Positions 53,386-62,352 of a stretch of DNA of 64,000 nt are shown one piece after another. Positions within the stretch are counted from its first letter, which is position 1. The number at the start of each line of letters is the position of its first letter. The position numbers and the translations under genes are program-made. The stretch comes from Micromonospora_G sp040676775 (GTDB taxonomy: Bacteria; Actinomycetota; Actinomycetes; Mycobacteriales; Micromonosporaceae). The notes beneath the pieces were generated by a model. It was not told the DNA's origin. It searched no databases and saw only the letters and a list, made by a program, of their open reading frames with translations. Location of the stretch: the NCBI RefSeq assembly GCF_040676775.1, contig NZ_JBFAPP010000022.1, positions 75,813 through 139,812 on the forward strand. The letters are read 5' to 3'.

Positions 53386-54861
53386 TCAGAGTGCCGGCGG
53401 GGTGAAGGTGCCGACCGCGGACTCCAGGGCGGCGGCGACCCGGTACATCCGGTCGTCGGCCATGGTCGGCGCCATGATCTGCAAGCCCACCGGCAGCCCC
53501 TCGGACAGCCCGCAGGGCACCGAGATCGCCGGGCCGCCGTACAGGTTCGTCGGGATCGTGAACAGGTCCGCCAGGTACATCTGGTACGGGTCCCCGGTGC
53601 GCGACCCGAACGGGAACGCCACGAACGGGGTGGTCGGCGAGATCAGCACGTCGACCTGCTCGAACGCGGCGTTGAAGTCGCGGGTGATCAGGGTACGGAC
53701 CTTCTGCGCCTGCCCGTAGTAGGCGTCGTAGTAGCCGGACGACAGCGCGTACGTGCCGAGGATGATCCGCCGCTTGACCTCGGGGCCGAAGCCCTGGTCA
53801 CGGGTGAGGGACATGACCTCTTCGAGCGACTTCACCCCGTCGTCGCCGACCCGCAGCCCGAACCGCACCCCGTCGAAGCGGGCCAGGTTGGACGAGCACT
53901 CGCTCGGCGCGATCAGGTAGTACGCCGGCAGCGCGTACTCGAAGTGCGGGCAGGAGACCTCGACGACCTCGGCACCGAGCTTGGTCAACGTGTCGACCGA
54001 CTCGCGGAACGCGGCCAGCACACCCGGTTCGGCGCCCTCGCCGGAGAACTCGGTGACGATACCGAGCCGTACGCCGGTCAGGTCACCGGTCGCGCCGAGC
54101 CGGGCGGCGGCAACCACGTCCGGGACCGGCTGCGGGATGGAGGTGGAGTCGCGCGGGTCGTGCCCACCGATGACCGCGTGCAGCAGGGCGGCGTCCTCGA
54201 CCGTACGGGCGCACGGGCCGGGGGTGTCCAGCGACGACGAGAAGGCGATCAGCCCGTAGCGGGAGGTGCCGCCGTAGGTGGGCTTCGCGCCGACGGTGCC
54301 GGTGACCGCTCCGGGCTGGCGGATCGAGCCGCCGGTGTCGGAGCCGATCGCCAGCGGCGCCTCGTACGCGGCCAGCGCGGCGGCGCTGCCGCCACCGGAG
54401 CCGCCCGGGATCCGGCCCAGGTCCCACGGGTTGTTGGTGGGCCCGTAGGCGGAGTATTCGGTGGAGGAGCCCATCGCGAACTCGTCCATGTTGGTCTTGC
54501 CGATCGGCACCGTACCGGCGGCGCGCAGCCGCTGCACGATGGTCGAGTCGTACGGCGGGCGCCAGTTTTCGAGGATCTTGGAGCCGGCGGTGGTCGGCAC
54601 GCCCTTGGTGGTGAGCACGTCCTTGACCGCGACCGGCACCCCGGCGAGCGGGCCGAGGGGAACACCTGCGGCCCGGCGGGCGTCGACGTCGCGGGCGGCG
54701 GCGAGCGCCCCCTCGGTGTCGACGTGCAGGAAGGCGTGCACCCGGCCGTCGACCTCGGCGATCCGGTCGAGGTGCGCCTGGGTCACCTCGACCGCGGACG
54801 CCTCGCCACCGGCGACAAGGGCCGCGACCTCCGTCGCGGTCATCCTGGTCACGTCACTCAT
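53386..54861 (-). CDS. gatA: Aspartyl/glutamyl-tRNA amidotransferase subunit A
   Basis: Amidase-signature glutaminase subunit, 491 residues. The Ser-cisSer-Lys triad lies in VAVKDVLTTKG (Lys), and in the GGSGGGSAAALAA and GSDTGGSIRQPGA segments (serines). It supplies ammonia from Gln or Asn to GatB. Five bases separate it from gatC; GGAGG overlaps the gatC stop. The gatB start follows 50 bp after its stop. Confidence 0.97.
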   Translation of the reverse strand: MSDVTRMTATEVAALVAGGEASAVEVTQAHLDRIAEVDGRVHAFLHVDTEGALAAARDVDARRAAGVPLGPLAGVPVAVKDVLTTKGVPTTAGSKILENWRPPYDSTIVQRLRAAGTVPIGKTNMDEFAMGSSTEYSAYGPTNNPWDLGRIPGGSGGGSAAALAAYEAPLAIGSDTGGSIRQPGAVTGTVGAKPTYGGTSRYGLIAFSSSLDTPGPCARTVEDAALLHAVIGGHDPRDSTSIPQPVPDVVAAARLGATGDLTGVRLGIVTEFSGEGAEPGVLAAFRESVDTLTKLGAEVVEVSCPHFEYALPAYYLIAPSECSSNLARFDGVRFGLRVGDDGVKSLEEVMSLTRDQGFGPEVKRRIILGTYALSSGYYDAYYGQAQKVRTLITRDFNAAFEQVDVLISPTTPFVAFPFGSRTGDPYQMYLADLFTIPTNLYGGPAISVPCGLSEGLPVGLQIMAPTMADDRMYRVAAALESAVGTFTPPAL

Positions 54862-54866
54862 GCCGG

Positions 54867-55166
54867 TCAGGCCTCCTCGTCCAGGATCCGCGGTACGCGG
54901 AAGCGTTGTTCATCGACATCCGGTGCACCGGACAGCGCCTCGGCCGGGGTCAGGCACGGCACCACGACGTCCTCGCGGAGCACGTTGGTCAGCGGCACGG
55001 AGTGCGAGGTGGGCGGGATGTCGGCCGCGGTCACCTCACCGACCCGGGCCACCGACTGGAGGATCACGTCGAGCTGGCCGGCGAAGGTCTGCAGCTCCTC
55101 CTCGGTGACGGCGAGCCGCGACAGCCGCGCCAGGTGCGCGACCTCCTCGCGGGAGATGGCGGCCAT
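54867..55166 (-). CDS. gatC: Aspartyl/glutamyl-tRNA amidotransferase subunit C
   Basis: Small scaffold subunit of GatCAB, 99 residues. Typical ISREEVAHLARLSRLAVTEEE start and PTSHSVPLTNVLREDVV core. It wraps GatA and GatB and stabilises the complex. It is the promoter-proximal gene of the operon. Confidence 0.95.
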   Translation of the reverse strand: MAAISREEVAHLARLSRLAVTEEELQTFAGQLDVILQSVARVGEVTAADIPPTSHSVPLTNVLREDVVVPCLTPAEALSGAPDVDEQRFRVPRILDEEA

Positions 55167-55235
55167 CGGTGCCCCCTTCGTGCGTGGACGTGCTTACCGG
55201 CGCAGCGTGACACGCGCGCCGTGACCCGAGCGAGT

Positions 55236-57635
55236 CTATTTGTCAGCCGGAGACGCGCTCTCCCCGACTCCCCCCGCCCCGGCAAGCTCGGCCGGCTCCC
55301 CGCTCGGCGGCTCCGGCAAGAACGACCCGTCGTCCTCGATCTGCACCGTCAGGTACGTCCCGTCTCCTCCGACCTGCTCCAAGACGTACGTCTCGCCCTT
55401 GCCGACCGGTTCGGACGCCGCGGCGGCCGGGTCCTCGGTCGGCGCGAGCGGGTCGGCGGCCGGTGGTTCCGCGGGCGCGGGCGGGTCGGTGTCGGTGCTC
55501 GCAAGCGGGTCGCTGGGGGCGACCTCGACGGCGATCGGGGGCTTGGACCGGTGCCGGCCGGGGGTTTCCTGGACCGGGCCGGGCACCAGCGGGCGGTAGC
55601 GGGCCAGCCACGAGACCAGTTCGTCGGCCGGCATCGGCCGGGCGTAGAACCAGCCCTGGGCGACGTCGCAGCCGGCGGCGTGCAGCAGCCGCCAGGTCCG
55701 GGCGTCCTCGACGCCCTCGGCGACCACCCGCAGGCCGAGCGCCCCGGCCAGTTCGATCACCGAACGGACGATGGCGGCGTCGTCGGCGTCGGTCGCCATC
55801 CCGAGTACGAACGAACGGTCGACCTTCACCTCGGCCAGCGGCAGCCGCCGCAGGTGCTGCATCGAGGAGTAACCGGTGCCGAAGTCGTCCAGGGCGATGG
55901 CCACGCCGATCTTGTCGAGCCGGGCGATGGTGGCCAGCACCCGGTGCGGGTCGGCCATCAGGGCGCCCTCGGTGATCTCCAGCTGGATCCAGGACGGCGG
56001 TACGCCGTACCGGGTCAGCCGGTCCGCGAGCTGGTCGGCGATCTCCCCGGTGTGCAGGTCACGGACGCTGACGTTGACCGCCGCCCGTACGGCGATCCCG
56101 GCGGCCGACCACTTGGCGAGCTGTTCCACCACGTCGTCGATGACCCGACGGGTCAGCAGGCGCATCACCGCGCTCTGTTCGGCCACCCGGATCAGCTCCT
56201 CCGGATCGACCTGGCCGCGTTTGGGGTGGCGCCAGCGCAGCAGCGCCTCGACCCCGACCACCTCGCCGGTGGAGATCGCGATCTGCGGCTGGTAGTACAT
56301 GGTGATCTCACCGGCGTCGGCTCCGCCGGCCCGGTCGAGGACCCGGCGCAGGTCGGCCAGGAGGTTCAGCCGCTCCGGGGAGTTGTGGTCGGACTCGGGG
56401 GCGTAGACGGCGACGGTGTCGCCCCGGTTCTTGGCGTCGTACATGGCCACCTCGGCGTGGCGCATCAGGGTGGCGAAGTCCTCACCGTGCTCGGGGTAGA
56501 CCGCGACGCCGACGGAGCCGCTGACGTCCAGCGGCAGCCCGTCCAGGGCGACCGGCTCGACCAGCGCCTCGACGACCCGTTCGGCCAGCCCACGGGCCTC
56601 GTCCACGTCCACCAACCCGGTCGCCAGTACGGCGAACTCGTCGCCGCCGAGCCGGGCGACCAGGTCGGCGGGGCGGACCGTGACGGTGAGCCGTTCGCCG
56701 ACCCGGACCAGCAGCCGGTCACCGACCCCGTGTCCAAGGGCGTCGTTGACGTGCTTGAACCGGTCGAGGTCGAGCAGGAGCAGGGCCAGGTGCCGGTCGT
56801 CGGCGCCCTTCGCGGCCTGTTCGGCGTGGATGGCGATCTGGTCGCCGACCTCGGCGTACAGGGCCTTGCGGTTCGGCAGTGCGGTGAGCGGGTCGAGCCG
56901 GGCGAGTTGTTCCTGTTCGCCGGAGAGCCGGGCCATCCGGTAGACCGCGTAGAGCGGCACCAGGACCAGCGGGATCAGCGCGGGGCTGACCCGCGCGGCG
57001 GCCACCACCACCGGGCCGAGCAGCAGCAGCGATCCGGTGGAGAGCAGTTCGAAGCCGAGTCCGTGCCGGAACGCCGGCCACCACGGGCTGCCGAAGCGCA
57101 ACCGTACGGCGAGCGTGACGGAGCCGTACTTGACGGCGAACCACACGGCTGCGGCACCGGCGACGATCGCCACGTCGGCCCAGGTGGGGTGGGGTCGTGC
57201 GCCGAAGGCGGCTTCGGGGCCGAGGCGGGCGACCGCGTGTGCGGCGGTGAGGGCGCAGGCGTACTGGGCGATGTTGAACACGATTCGCCAGGGGGCGTGC
57301 CGCAGCCGGAACCCGGAGACCAGTACGGCGACCGCCTGCACGGCGATGGCAGGGGCGGGTCCCCAGCCGAGCAGGATGGCGAAGGTGAAGCAGATGCTGG
57401 GAAATACCGCCGAGCTCTGTCGTCGGCCCGGCGGCGTGAATGGACGCGCGTCGGATACGGCGGCGAGCGCGGCCATGACCCAGAATGCCGGCGGCAGTTG
57501 GGGAATCTGGTCGGGCAACGACATCAGCGGTACGGCGGAGAGCAGGGCGGCCAATGCGACGACCGCCCAGACAAAGCCGAAGAATGCGGTTGCCCGTCCA
57601 GGAGGAACGGAGTTCCGCAACGCTGCGGCCTCCAT
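55236..57635 (-). CDS. Membrane GGDEF-EAL c-di-GMP enzyme
   Basis: A 799-residue dual-domain protein. Seven or eight helices (about 15-260), then GGDEF with intact LDLDRFKHVND, ARLGGDEF and RxxD inhibitory site (RPAD), and EAL with EALLRW, NVSV, EITEG, DDFGTG, VKVDR and AEGV. A Pro/Glu-rich C-terminal tail of about 110 residues ends with a small predicted strand region (ETYVLEQVGGDGTYLTVQIE). Start ATG 57635 has GGGAGGT five bases upstream. It lies 178 bp downstream of ligA and 69 bp upstream of gatC. Confidence 0.9.
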   Translation of the reverse strand: MEAAALRNSVPPGRATAFFGFVWAVVALAALLSAVPLMSLPDQIPQLPPAFWVMAALAAVSDARPFTPPGRRQSSAVFPSICFTFAILLGWGPAPAIAVQAVAVLVSGFRLRHAPWRIVFNIAQYACALTAAHAVARLGPEAAFGARPHPTWADVAIVAGAAAVWFAVKYGSVTLAVRLRFGSPWWPAFRHGLGFELLSTGSLLLLGPVVVAAARVSPALIPLVLVPLYAVYRMARLSGEQEQLARLDPLTALPNRKALYAEVGDQIAIHAEQAAKGADDRHLALLLLDLDRFKHVNDALGHGVGDRLLVRVGERLTVTVRPADLVARLGGDEFAVLATGLVDVDEARGLAERVVEALVEPVALDGLPLDVSGSVGVAVYPEHGEDFATLMRHAEVAMYDAKNRGDTVAVYAPESDHNSPERLNLLADLRRVLDRAGGADAGEITMYYQPQIAISTGEVVGVEALLRWRHPKRGQVDPEELIRVAEQSAVMRLLTRRVIDDVVEQLAKWSAAGIAVRAAVNVSVRDLHTGEIADQLADRLTRYGVPPSWIQLEITEGALMADPHRVLATIARLDKIGVAIALDDFGTGYSSMQHLRRLPLAEVKVDRSFVLGMATDADDAAIVRSVIELAGALGLRVVAEGVEDARTWRLLHAAGCDVAQGWFYARPMPADELVSWLARYRPLVPGPVQETPGRHRSKPPIAVEVAPSDPLASTDTDPPAPAEPPAADPLAPTEDPAAAASEPVGKGETYVLEQVGGDGTYLTVQIEDDGSFLPEPPSGEPAELAGAGGVGESASPADK

Positions 57636-57812
57636 GCGACCTCCCGACCCGTGGTCCCGGGGCGCGGCCACCTGCCGCGCTGGTGCAACCATCAAACGCC
57701 CTCATCGGACGGATGTGGGGGGCGACAGACGCGAATCGGTTGTAGTCGTGACTAACTTGAAATACGCGGCATCTCGCCAGAGGCGAACTATGACGCAGAG
57801 CTAATAGGGTGC

Positions 57813-59954
57813 TTACTCTTCGTTAGCTTGCGCCGCGTTAGCCGCCGCCTCGACCGCCGCCTCCGGGCCTTCGGCCAGCAGAATCTCGAATCCGGCCTCG
57901 TCCAGGATCGGCACCTTCAGTGACGCCGCCTTGTCAGCCTTGCTCCCCGGGTTGTCGCCCACCACCACGAAATGGGTCTTCTTCGAAACCGAACCGCTGA
58001 CCTTTCCGCCGCGCGACTGCACCGCCTCGGCCGCACGGTCGCGGGAATAGGACGCCAGGGTGCCGGTGACCACCACGGTGATCCCCTCGAGCGGGCGCGG
58101 CCCCTGCTCGACCTGCTCCTCCGCCATCTGGACCCCGGCCTCGGTCCACTTGCGTACGACCTCGCGGTGCCAGTCCACGGTGAACCACTCCCGCAGGCTG
58201 GTGGCGATCCTCGGGCCGACCCCGTCCACCGAAGAGAGTTCCTCCTCGCTGGCCTGCTCGATCCGCTCGATCGACCCGAACTGCCGGGCCAGCGCCTGGG
58301 CCGCGGTCGGCCCGACGTGCCGGATGGAGAGCGCCACCAGCACCCGCCAGAGCGGGCGCTGCCGCGCCTCGACCAGGTTGTCCAGCAGCTTGACCGCGTT
58401 GCTGCCCAGGCTGCCGTCCTTGTTGACGAACAGCGGCACCGAGGCCAGCTTGTCGGCGTCCAGCGAGAACAGGTCGCCCTCGTCGACGATCGCCCGCGCG
58501 TCGAGCAGCGCCGCCGCCGCCTTCTCCCCCAGCACCTCGATGTCGAGGGCGTTGCGGCTGGCCAGGTGGAAGACCCGCTCCCGCAATTGCGCCGGGCAGG
58601 ACCGGGTGTTGGGGCAGCGGATGTCGACGTCGCCCTCCTTGGCCGGCGCCAGCACGGTGCCGCAGGACGGGCAGTGGGTCGGCATCTCGAACGGGCGGGC
58701 GTCCGGCGGGCGCAGGTCGACCACCGGGCCGAGCACCTCGGGGATGACGTCACCGGCCTTGCGGATGACCACCGTGTCGCCGATCAGCACCCCCTTGCGC
58801 TCCACCTCCCGGGCGTTGTGCAGGGTCGCCAGCGCGACCGTGGAGCCGGCCACCCGGACCGGTTCCAGCACCGCGAACGGGGTGACCCGACCGGTACGCC
58901 CGACGTTGACCTCGATGTCGAGGAGCTTGGTCGTCACCTCCTCCGGCGGGTACTTGAAGGCGATCGCCCAGCGGGGGGCGCGGCTGGTGGAGCCGAGCCG
59001 GCCCTGGATGGCCACCGGGTCGACCTTCACCACCACCCCGTCGATCTCGTGCTCGACGTCGTGCCGGTGCTCGTCGTAGTAGTCGATGTAGTCGCGGACC
59101 CCGGCCAGGTCGGGCACCACCCGCCACCGGTCGCTGGTCGGCAGCCCCCAGGCCCGCAGCGTCGCGTACGAGTCGGACTGCGCCACCGGTTCGAAGCCGC
59201 GCCGGGCGCCGATGCCGTGCACCACCATGCGCAGCGGGCGGGACGCGGTGATCCGGGGATCCTTCTGCCGCAGGCTGCCGGCGGCGGCGTTGCGCGGGTT
59301 GGCGAACGGATCCTTGCCCTGCTCGACCAGGGACGCGTTCAGGTCGGCGAAGTCGGCGACCGGGAAGTAGATCTCGCCCCGGACCTCCAGCAGCTCCGGG
59401 ACGTCGGCACCGTCGGCCAGCCGCTCCGGGATGGTCCGGATGGTCCGTACGTTCGGGGTGACGTCCTCGCCGGTGCGGCCGTCGCCCCGGGTCGCGGCCC
59501 GGACCAGCCGGCCGTTCTCGTAGGTCAGGTTGATCGCCAGCCCGTCGACCTTCGGCTCGCACAGGTAGCTGACCGCGCCCCCGGCGTCCCGTTCCACCCG
59601 CTCGGCCCAGGCGGTCAGCTCGTCGACGTCGAAGGCGTTGTCCAGCGACATCATCCGCTCGGCGTGGTCGACCGGGGTGAACAGCGTGGAGAAGGTGCCG
59701 CCGACCCGCTGGGTGGGCGATTCCGGCGTACGCAGCGACGGGAAACTCTCCTCCAGCGCCTCCAGCTCGCGCAGCATCCGGTCGAAGTCGGCGTCCGGGA
59801 TGCTCGGCGTGTCCAGCACGTAGTAGCGGTACTGGTGGTCGGTGATCTCGGTGGCCAGCTCGGCGTGCCGCTCCCGGTCGGCCGCGCTCGGATCGGCGCC
59901 GGCCGCCGCCTCCTGTTCGGCGCTGACCTGCTGCGGGATCGCTTCCTCTGACAC
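57813..59954 (-). CDS. ligA: NAD-dependent DNA ligase
   Basis: Essential replication ligase, 713 residues, in full length: Ia domain (HQYRYYVLDTPSIPDADFD), adenylation domain with Lys in CEPKVDGLAINL, OB fold, Cys4 zinc finger (CPSCG, CPNTRSCPAQ), helix-hairpin-helix repeats and a C-terminal BRCT domain (LEGITVVVTGTLASYSRD). Start GTG 59954 has GGAGGT six bases upstream. Confidence 0.97.
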   Translation of the reverse strand: MSEEAIPQQVSAEQEAAAGADPSAADRERHAELATEITDHQYRYYVLDTPSIPDADFDRMLRELEALEESFPSLRTPESPTQRVGGTFSTLFTPVDHAERMMSLDNAFDVDELTAWAERVERDAGGAVSYLCEPKVDGLAINLTYENGRLVRAATRGDGRTGEDVTPNVRTIRTIPERLADGADVPELLEVRGEIYFPVADFADLNASLVEQGKDPFANPRNAAAGSLRQKDPRITASRPLRMVVHGIGARRGFEPVAQSDSYATLRAWGLPTSDRWRVVPDLAGVRDYIDYYDEHRHDVEHEIDGVVVKVDPVAIQGRLGSTSRAPRWAIAFKYPPEEVTTKLLDIEVNVGRTGRVTPFAVLEPVRVAGSTVALATLHNAREVERKGVLIGDTVVIRKAGDVIPEVLGPVVDLRPPDARPFEMPTHCPSCGTVLAPAKEGDVDIRCPNTRSCPAQLRERVFHLASRNALDIEVLGEKAAAALLDARAIVDEGDLFSLDADKLASVPLFVNKDGSLGSNAVKLLDNLVEARQRPLWRVLVALSIRHVGPTAAQALARQFGSIERIEQASEEELSSVDGVGPRIATSLREWFTVDWHREVVRKWTEAGVQMAEEQVEQGPRPLEGITVVVTGTLASYSRDRAAEAVQSRGGKVSGSVSKKTHFVVVGDNPGSKADKAASLKVPILDEAGFEILLAEGPEAAVEAAANAAQANEE

Positions 59955-60020
59955 CAGTTGACCTCCGTGCTCGCGTTACCTCCGCACCGTATCGGTCCGG
60001 TCGGACATCCGGAGCCCGGG

Positions 60021-60110
60021 GAGCCGGACCCGCTGCCACCGGGTGCCGACGAGCCGGACCCGCTGCCACCGGATGCCGACGAGCCGGACCCGCTGGCTCC
60101 GGATGCCGCC
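60021..60110. repeat. 30-bp tandem repeat in the ligA-mazF gap
   Basis: Three 30-base units (60021, 60051, 60081) of the GAGCCGGACCCGCTGCCACC type; the first two differ at one position, the third at about four. It lies in the divergent gap between ligA and the MazF-fold gene. It would encode EPDPLPPxAD on the plus strand or an Arg/Val/Trp-rich repeat on the minus strand, but neither frame has a credible gene. Confidence 0.85.
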
Positions 60111-60169
60111 CGCCCGGTGCCGTGCGAGGATCGCCACGGCCGACAGACCTCCGATGATCAGGAGTACCG

Positions 60170-60688
60170 ATGCCCACCTGGCTGCTCTGGCTGATCGGGA
60201 TCGGCCTGGTCGCGGGCGTGACCGGCTGGGCCGTACGCCGGTTCCGTCGGGGTCCGGGCCGCCCGTCCCGGCCGGGCCGCGCGCCGCGACGGCCCCGGGG
60301 TCGTCCCACCGCACCGCCGCGCCCGAGGTCCGGCCCCGCGACCAAGCCGGCCGAGTCCGGGGTACGCCCGCAGCCCGGCGAGATCTGGTGGGCCGACGTG
60401 CCGTTCGAGGACGGAACCGGTTCGAAGGTACGCCCGTGCCTGGTGTTGCGTGGTGGTCGCCGGGGCGCGGACGTCCTGAAGATCACCAGTCAGGACAAGA
60501 GCGAGCGCGCCGACCACGTGAAGATCCCGACCCGGAGCTGGGACCGGACCGCCGCCCGGGACAGTTGGCTCGACCTGTCCGACCCGATCCGGGTCTCGCT
60601 GACCTCGTTCGAGAACCGGGCCGGCAGCTGCGACGCCGACCTGTGGCACCGCGTCACCCAACTCCACCGCGTACGCCGCACCCGCTGA
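60170..60688 (+). CDS. Membrane-anchored MazF/PemK-fold protein
   Basis: A 172-residue protein: one N-terminal hydrophobic helix (LLWLIGIGLVAGVTGWAV), an Arg/Pro-rich linker of about 45 residues, then a MazF/PemK domain (RPQPGEIWWADVPFEDGTG, KVRPCLVL, KITSQDKSERADHVKIPT). MazF toxins cut RNA; Arg of KVRP and the TSQ segment correspond to the toxin active-site region. No antitoxin gene precedes it. AGGAG lies five bases before ATG 60170. It is convergent with a barstar-like gene. Confidence 0.8.
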   Translation: MPTWLLWLIGIGLVAGVTGWAVRRFRRGPGRPSRPGRAPRRPRGRPTAPPRPRSGPATKPAESGVRPQPGEIWWADVPFEDGTGSKVRPCLVLRGGRRGADVLKITSQDKSERADHVKIPTRSWDRTAARDSWLDLSDPIRVSLTSFENRAGSCDADLWHRVTQLHRVRRTR

Positions 60689-60702
60689 CCCGCGCGGTCC
60701 GG

Positions 60703-60771
60703 GGCGGGTTGCCGGGCTGTGGCGTTCCACTACCCCTCCGGGGGTAGAAATCCGCCACAGCTCGACCCGCC
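60703..60771. terminator. Nested bidirectional hairpin
   Basis: Three coaxial stems: GGCGGGT (60703-60709) with 60765-60771, GCTGTGGCG (60716-60724) with 60753-60761, and CTACCCC (60730-60736) with GGGGTAG (60741-60747). It fills the gap between the convergent MazF-fold and barstar-like genes. Confidence 0.7.
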
Positions 60772-60787
60772 TGGCCCGGCCCGACCG

Positions 60788-61312
60788 TCAGAGTCCTCGT
60801 GAGGCATGGCTCCACTCGGCGTCCGTCCAGGACGGGGTGGACATGCCGACCGGTCGGAGCCGAAGGTCCGGGTCGTCCGTCTGGACCAGACAGATGACCC
60901 GCTTCCCGAGCAGGGCGGCCGGCCACGCCTTTTCGGCGATCACATCGAGGAGGTCCTGGGCTGCTTCGCGGTGGTACCGCACGAACACGTCGAAGCCATG
61001 CAGTACGAGCACAAAGCCAGCGTGTCGGTCCCACGTGTCCGCCACCGCCTCCGCGACTCCCTCGCTCAGGCACTGCCACTGGTCGTGGCAGACGTTGCCG
61101 AGGGCCGAGGCGAGGTCGCGGAACATGTGGGAGGCGATCATCCAGGAGGCGTCCACCGACACGACGTGGTAGTCGTGCTCCCGTAGCCATCTGACGGTGT
61201 CGTCGAGGAGTGCTCGGCTGTGCATCATTCGCACGGGTGAGCGCATCATCAGGTGGTAGTCCACCCGATGTTGATCCGTTTCGCGATCGAAGGCGGCCAC
61301 GTCGGCCAGCAT
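60788..61312 (-). CDS. Barstar-like protein
   Basis: A 174-residue protein. The middle and C-terminal part follow the barstar pattern: a VVSVDASWMIASHMFRDLASA strand-helix, a D-x-W-x-x-L helix (HDQWQCLSEGV), a GFVLVLHGFDVF strand, and a helix with LLDVI before a final VICLVQTDD strand. Barstars bind and block RNases of the barnase type. The first 50 residues are extra. Start ATG 61312 with GAGGT five bases upstream. No barnase-type RNase is encoded next to it; the nearest possible RNase is the convergent MazF-fold protein. Confidence 0.55.
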   Translation of the reverse strand: MLADVAAFDRETDQHRVDYHLMMRSPVRMMHSRALLDDTVRWLREHDYHVVSVDASWMIASHMFRDLASALGNVCHDQWQCLSEGVAEAVADTWDRHAGFVLVLHGFDVFVRYHREAAQDLLDVIAEKAWPAALLGKRVICLVQTDDPDLRLRPVGMSTPSWTDAEWSHASRGL

Positions 61313-61418
61313 GCCGTACCTCGGCGCGAGGCGATGTCCCGTCCGTCGAAGCTCACAGGGTGCGTCAGCTCGCGGAAAACCGCTTGACCGTACGGGCCCG
61401 CCGGGGACGACTTGTTCC

Positions 61419-62327
61419 ATGAGCGGCAGCGATCTCGGCGAGCGGTTGGCCTGTGTCCGGCGATCCTGGAACCCCCGACAGCGCCTGCATGTCGGCAACG
61501 TCGCCTGGGCCGGCGCCCGGGGCGACGGCAGCCCGGTTCCCGACGCCACCCTCACCTGGGGCGATCCCCTGCTGGGATTCGCGGACGTGTGGCTGTCCGG
61601 GGCATCGGACCAACCCGCGCAAGCCTCCCTGCACCTGGGACCCGACACGACTCCCACGCAGCGAGCCGCCGCCGTCGACGAACTGCTGCACCTGGCACCC
61701 CGGCTCACCGTCGAGGTGAGCGACCAGGACACCGCCCTCACCGCGGTCCTGGCCGAGCGTGGCTTCCACCGCGCCGAAAGGCCGTGGTTCGTACAGCTAT
61801 GGCGGAGCCTGGCGGACCTCTCGGACCTCGGTACGCGCGCCGACGCACCCGACTACATGATCCGTCCCGTACGCGAGGACGAGCTGACCGAACGGGTCGA
61901 GCTGCATCGTCGTTGCTGGGCGCCGGCCAGGATCAAGACGATGCTGGGCCTGCCGGTGACCGGTGACGAACCCGGTTCGAGCTACTCGGTGGACAAGCAT
62001 CGTGCCGTGCTGGCCTCGCCGGTCTACCGCCCGGAACTGGACCTGGTCGCGGTGGCGGCGGACGGTACGTTCGCCGCCTTCGGGCTGGGTTGGTTGGACG
62101 TCGACTCCGGATCCGTGCTGTTCGAGCCGGTCGGGACCGACCCGGAGCACGGTCGGCGCGGCCTGGCCGGGGCGTTGTGTACGCGGATGTTGCAGGTGGC
62201 CCGTGATCTCGGCGCCAACCAGGCGATCGTCGGCCCCCGGGGCGACGGCGGCTACCCGGTGCCACGTCGGCTCTACACCGGGCTCGGCATGCACGAAGTG
62301 GCCCGCTTCGTGCCCATGACCAGGTGA
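61419..62327 (+). CDS. GNAT-family acetyltransferase
   Basis: A 302-residue protein with a degenerate N-terminal GNAT-like half and a C-terminal GNAT domain: YMIRPVREDELTERVELH, a beta strand pair (LDLVAVAADGTFAAFGLGW), the acetyl-CoA loop EHGRRGLAGAL and a final YTGLGMHEVAR. Start ATG 61419, weak ribosome site. The substrate is unknown. It is convergent with the ADP-ribosylglycohydrolase gene (25 bp). Confidence 0.85.
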   Translation: MSGSDLGERLACVRRSWNPRQRLHVGNVAWAGARGDGSPVPDATLTWGDPLLGFADVWLSGASDQPAQASLHLGPDTTPTQRAAAVDELLHLAPRLTVEVSDQDTALTAVLAERGFHRAERPWFVQLWRSLADLSDLGTRADAPDYMIRPVREDELTERVELHRRCWAPARIKTMLGLPVTGDEPGSSYSVDKHRAVLASPVYRPELDLVAVAADGTFAAFGLGWLDVDSGSVLFEPVGTDPEHGRRGLAGALCTRMLQVARDLGANQAIVGPRGDGGYPVPRRLYTGLGMHEVARFVPMTR

Positions 62328-62352
62328 TCGCGGCGGGGCTGGCGTCGGCCCG

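Noticed and set aside
59958..60194. 78-codon plus-strand ORF containing the EPDPLPP repeat
   Set aside because: It overlaps the start of the MazF-fold gene, has no ribosome site, and its repeat can be explained as non-coding tandem DNA.
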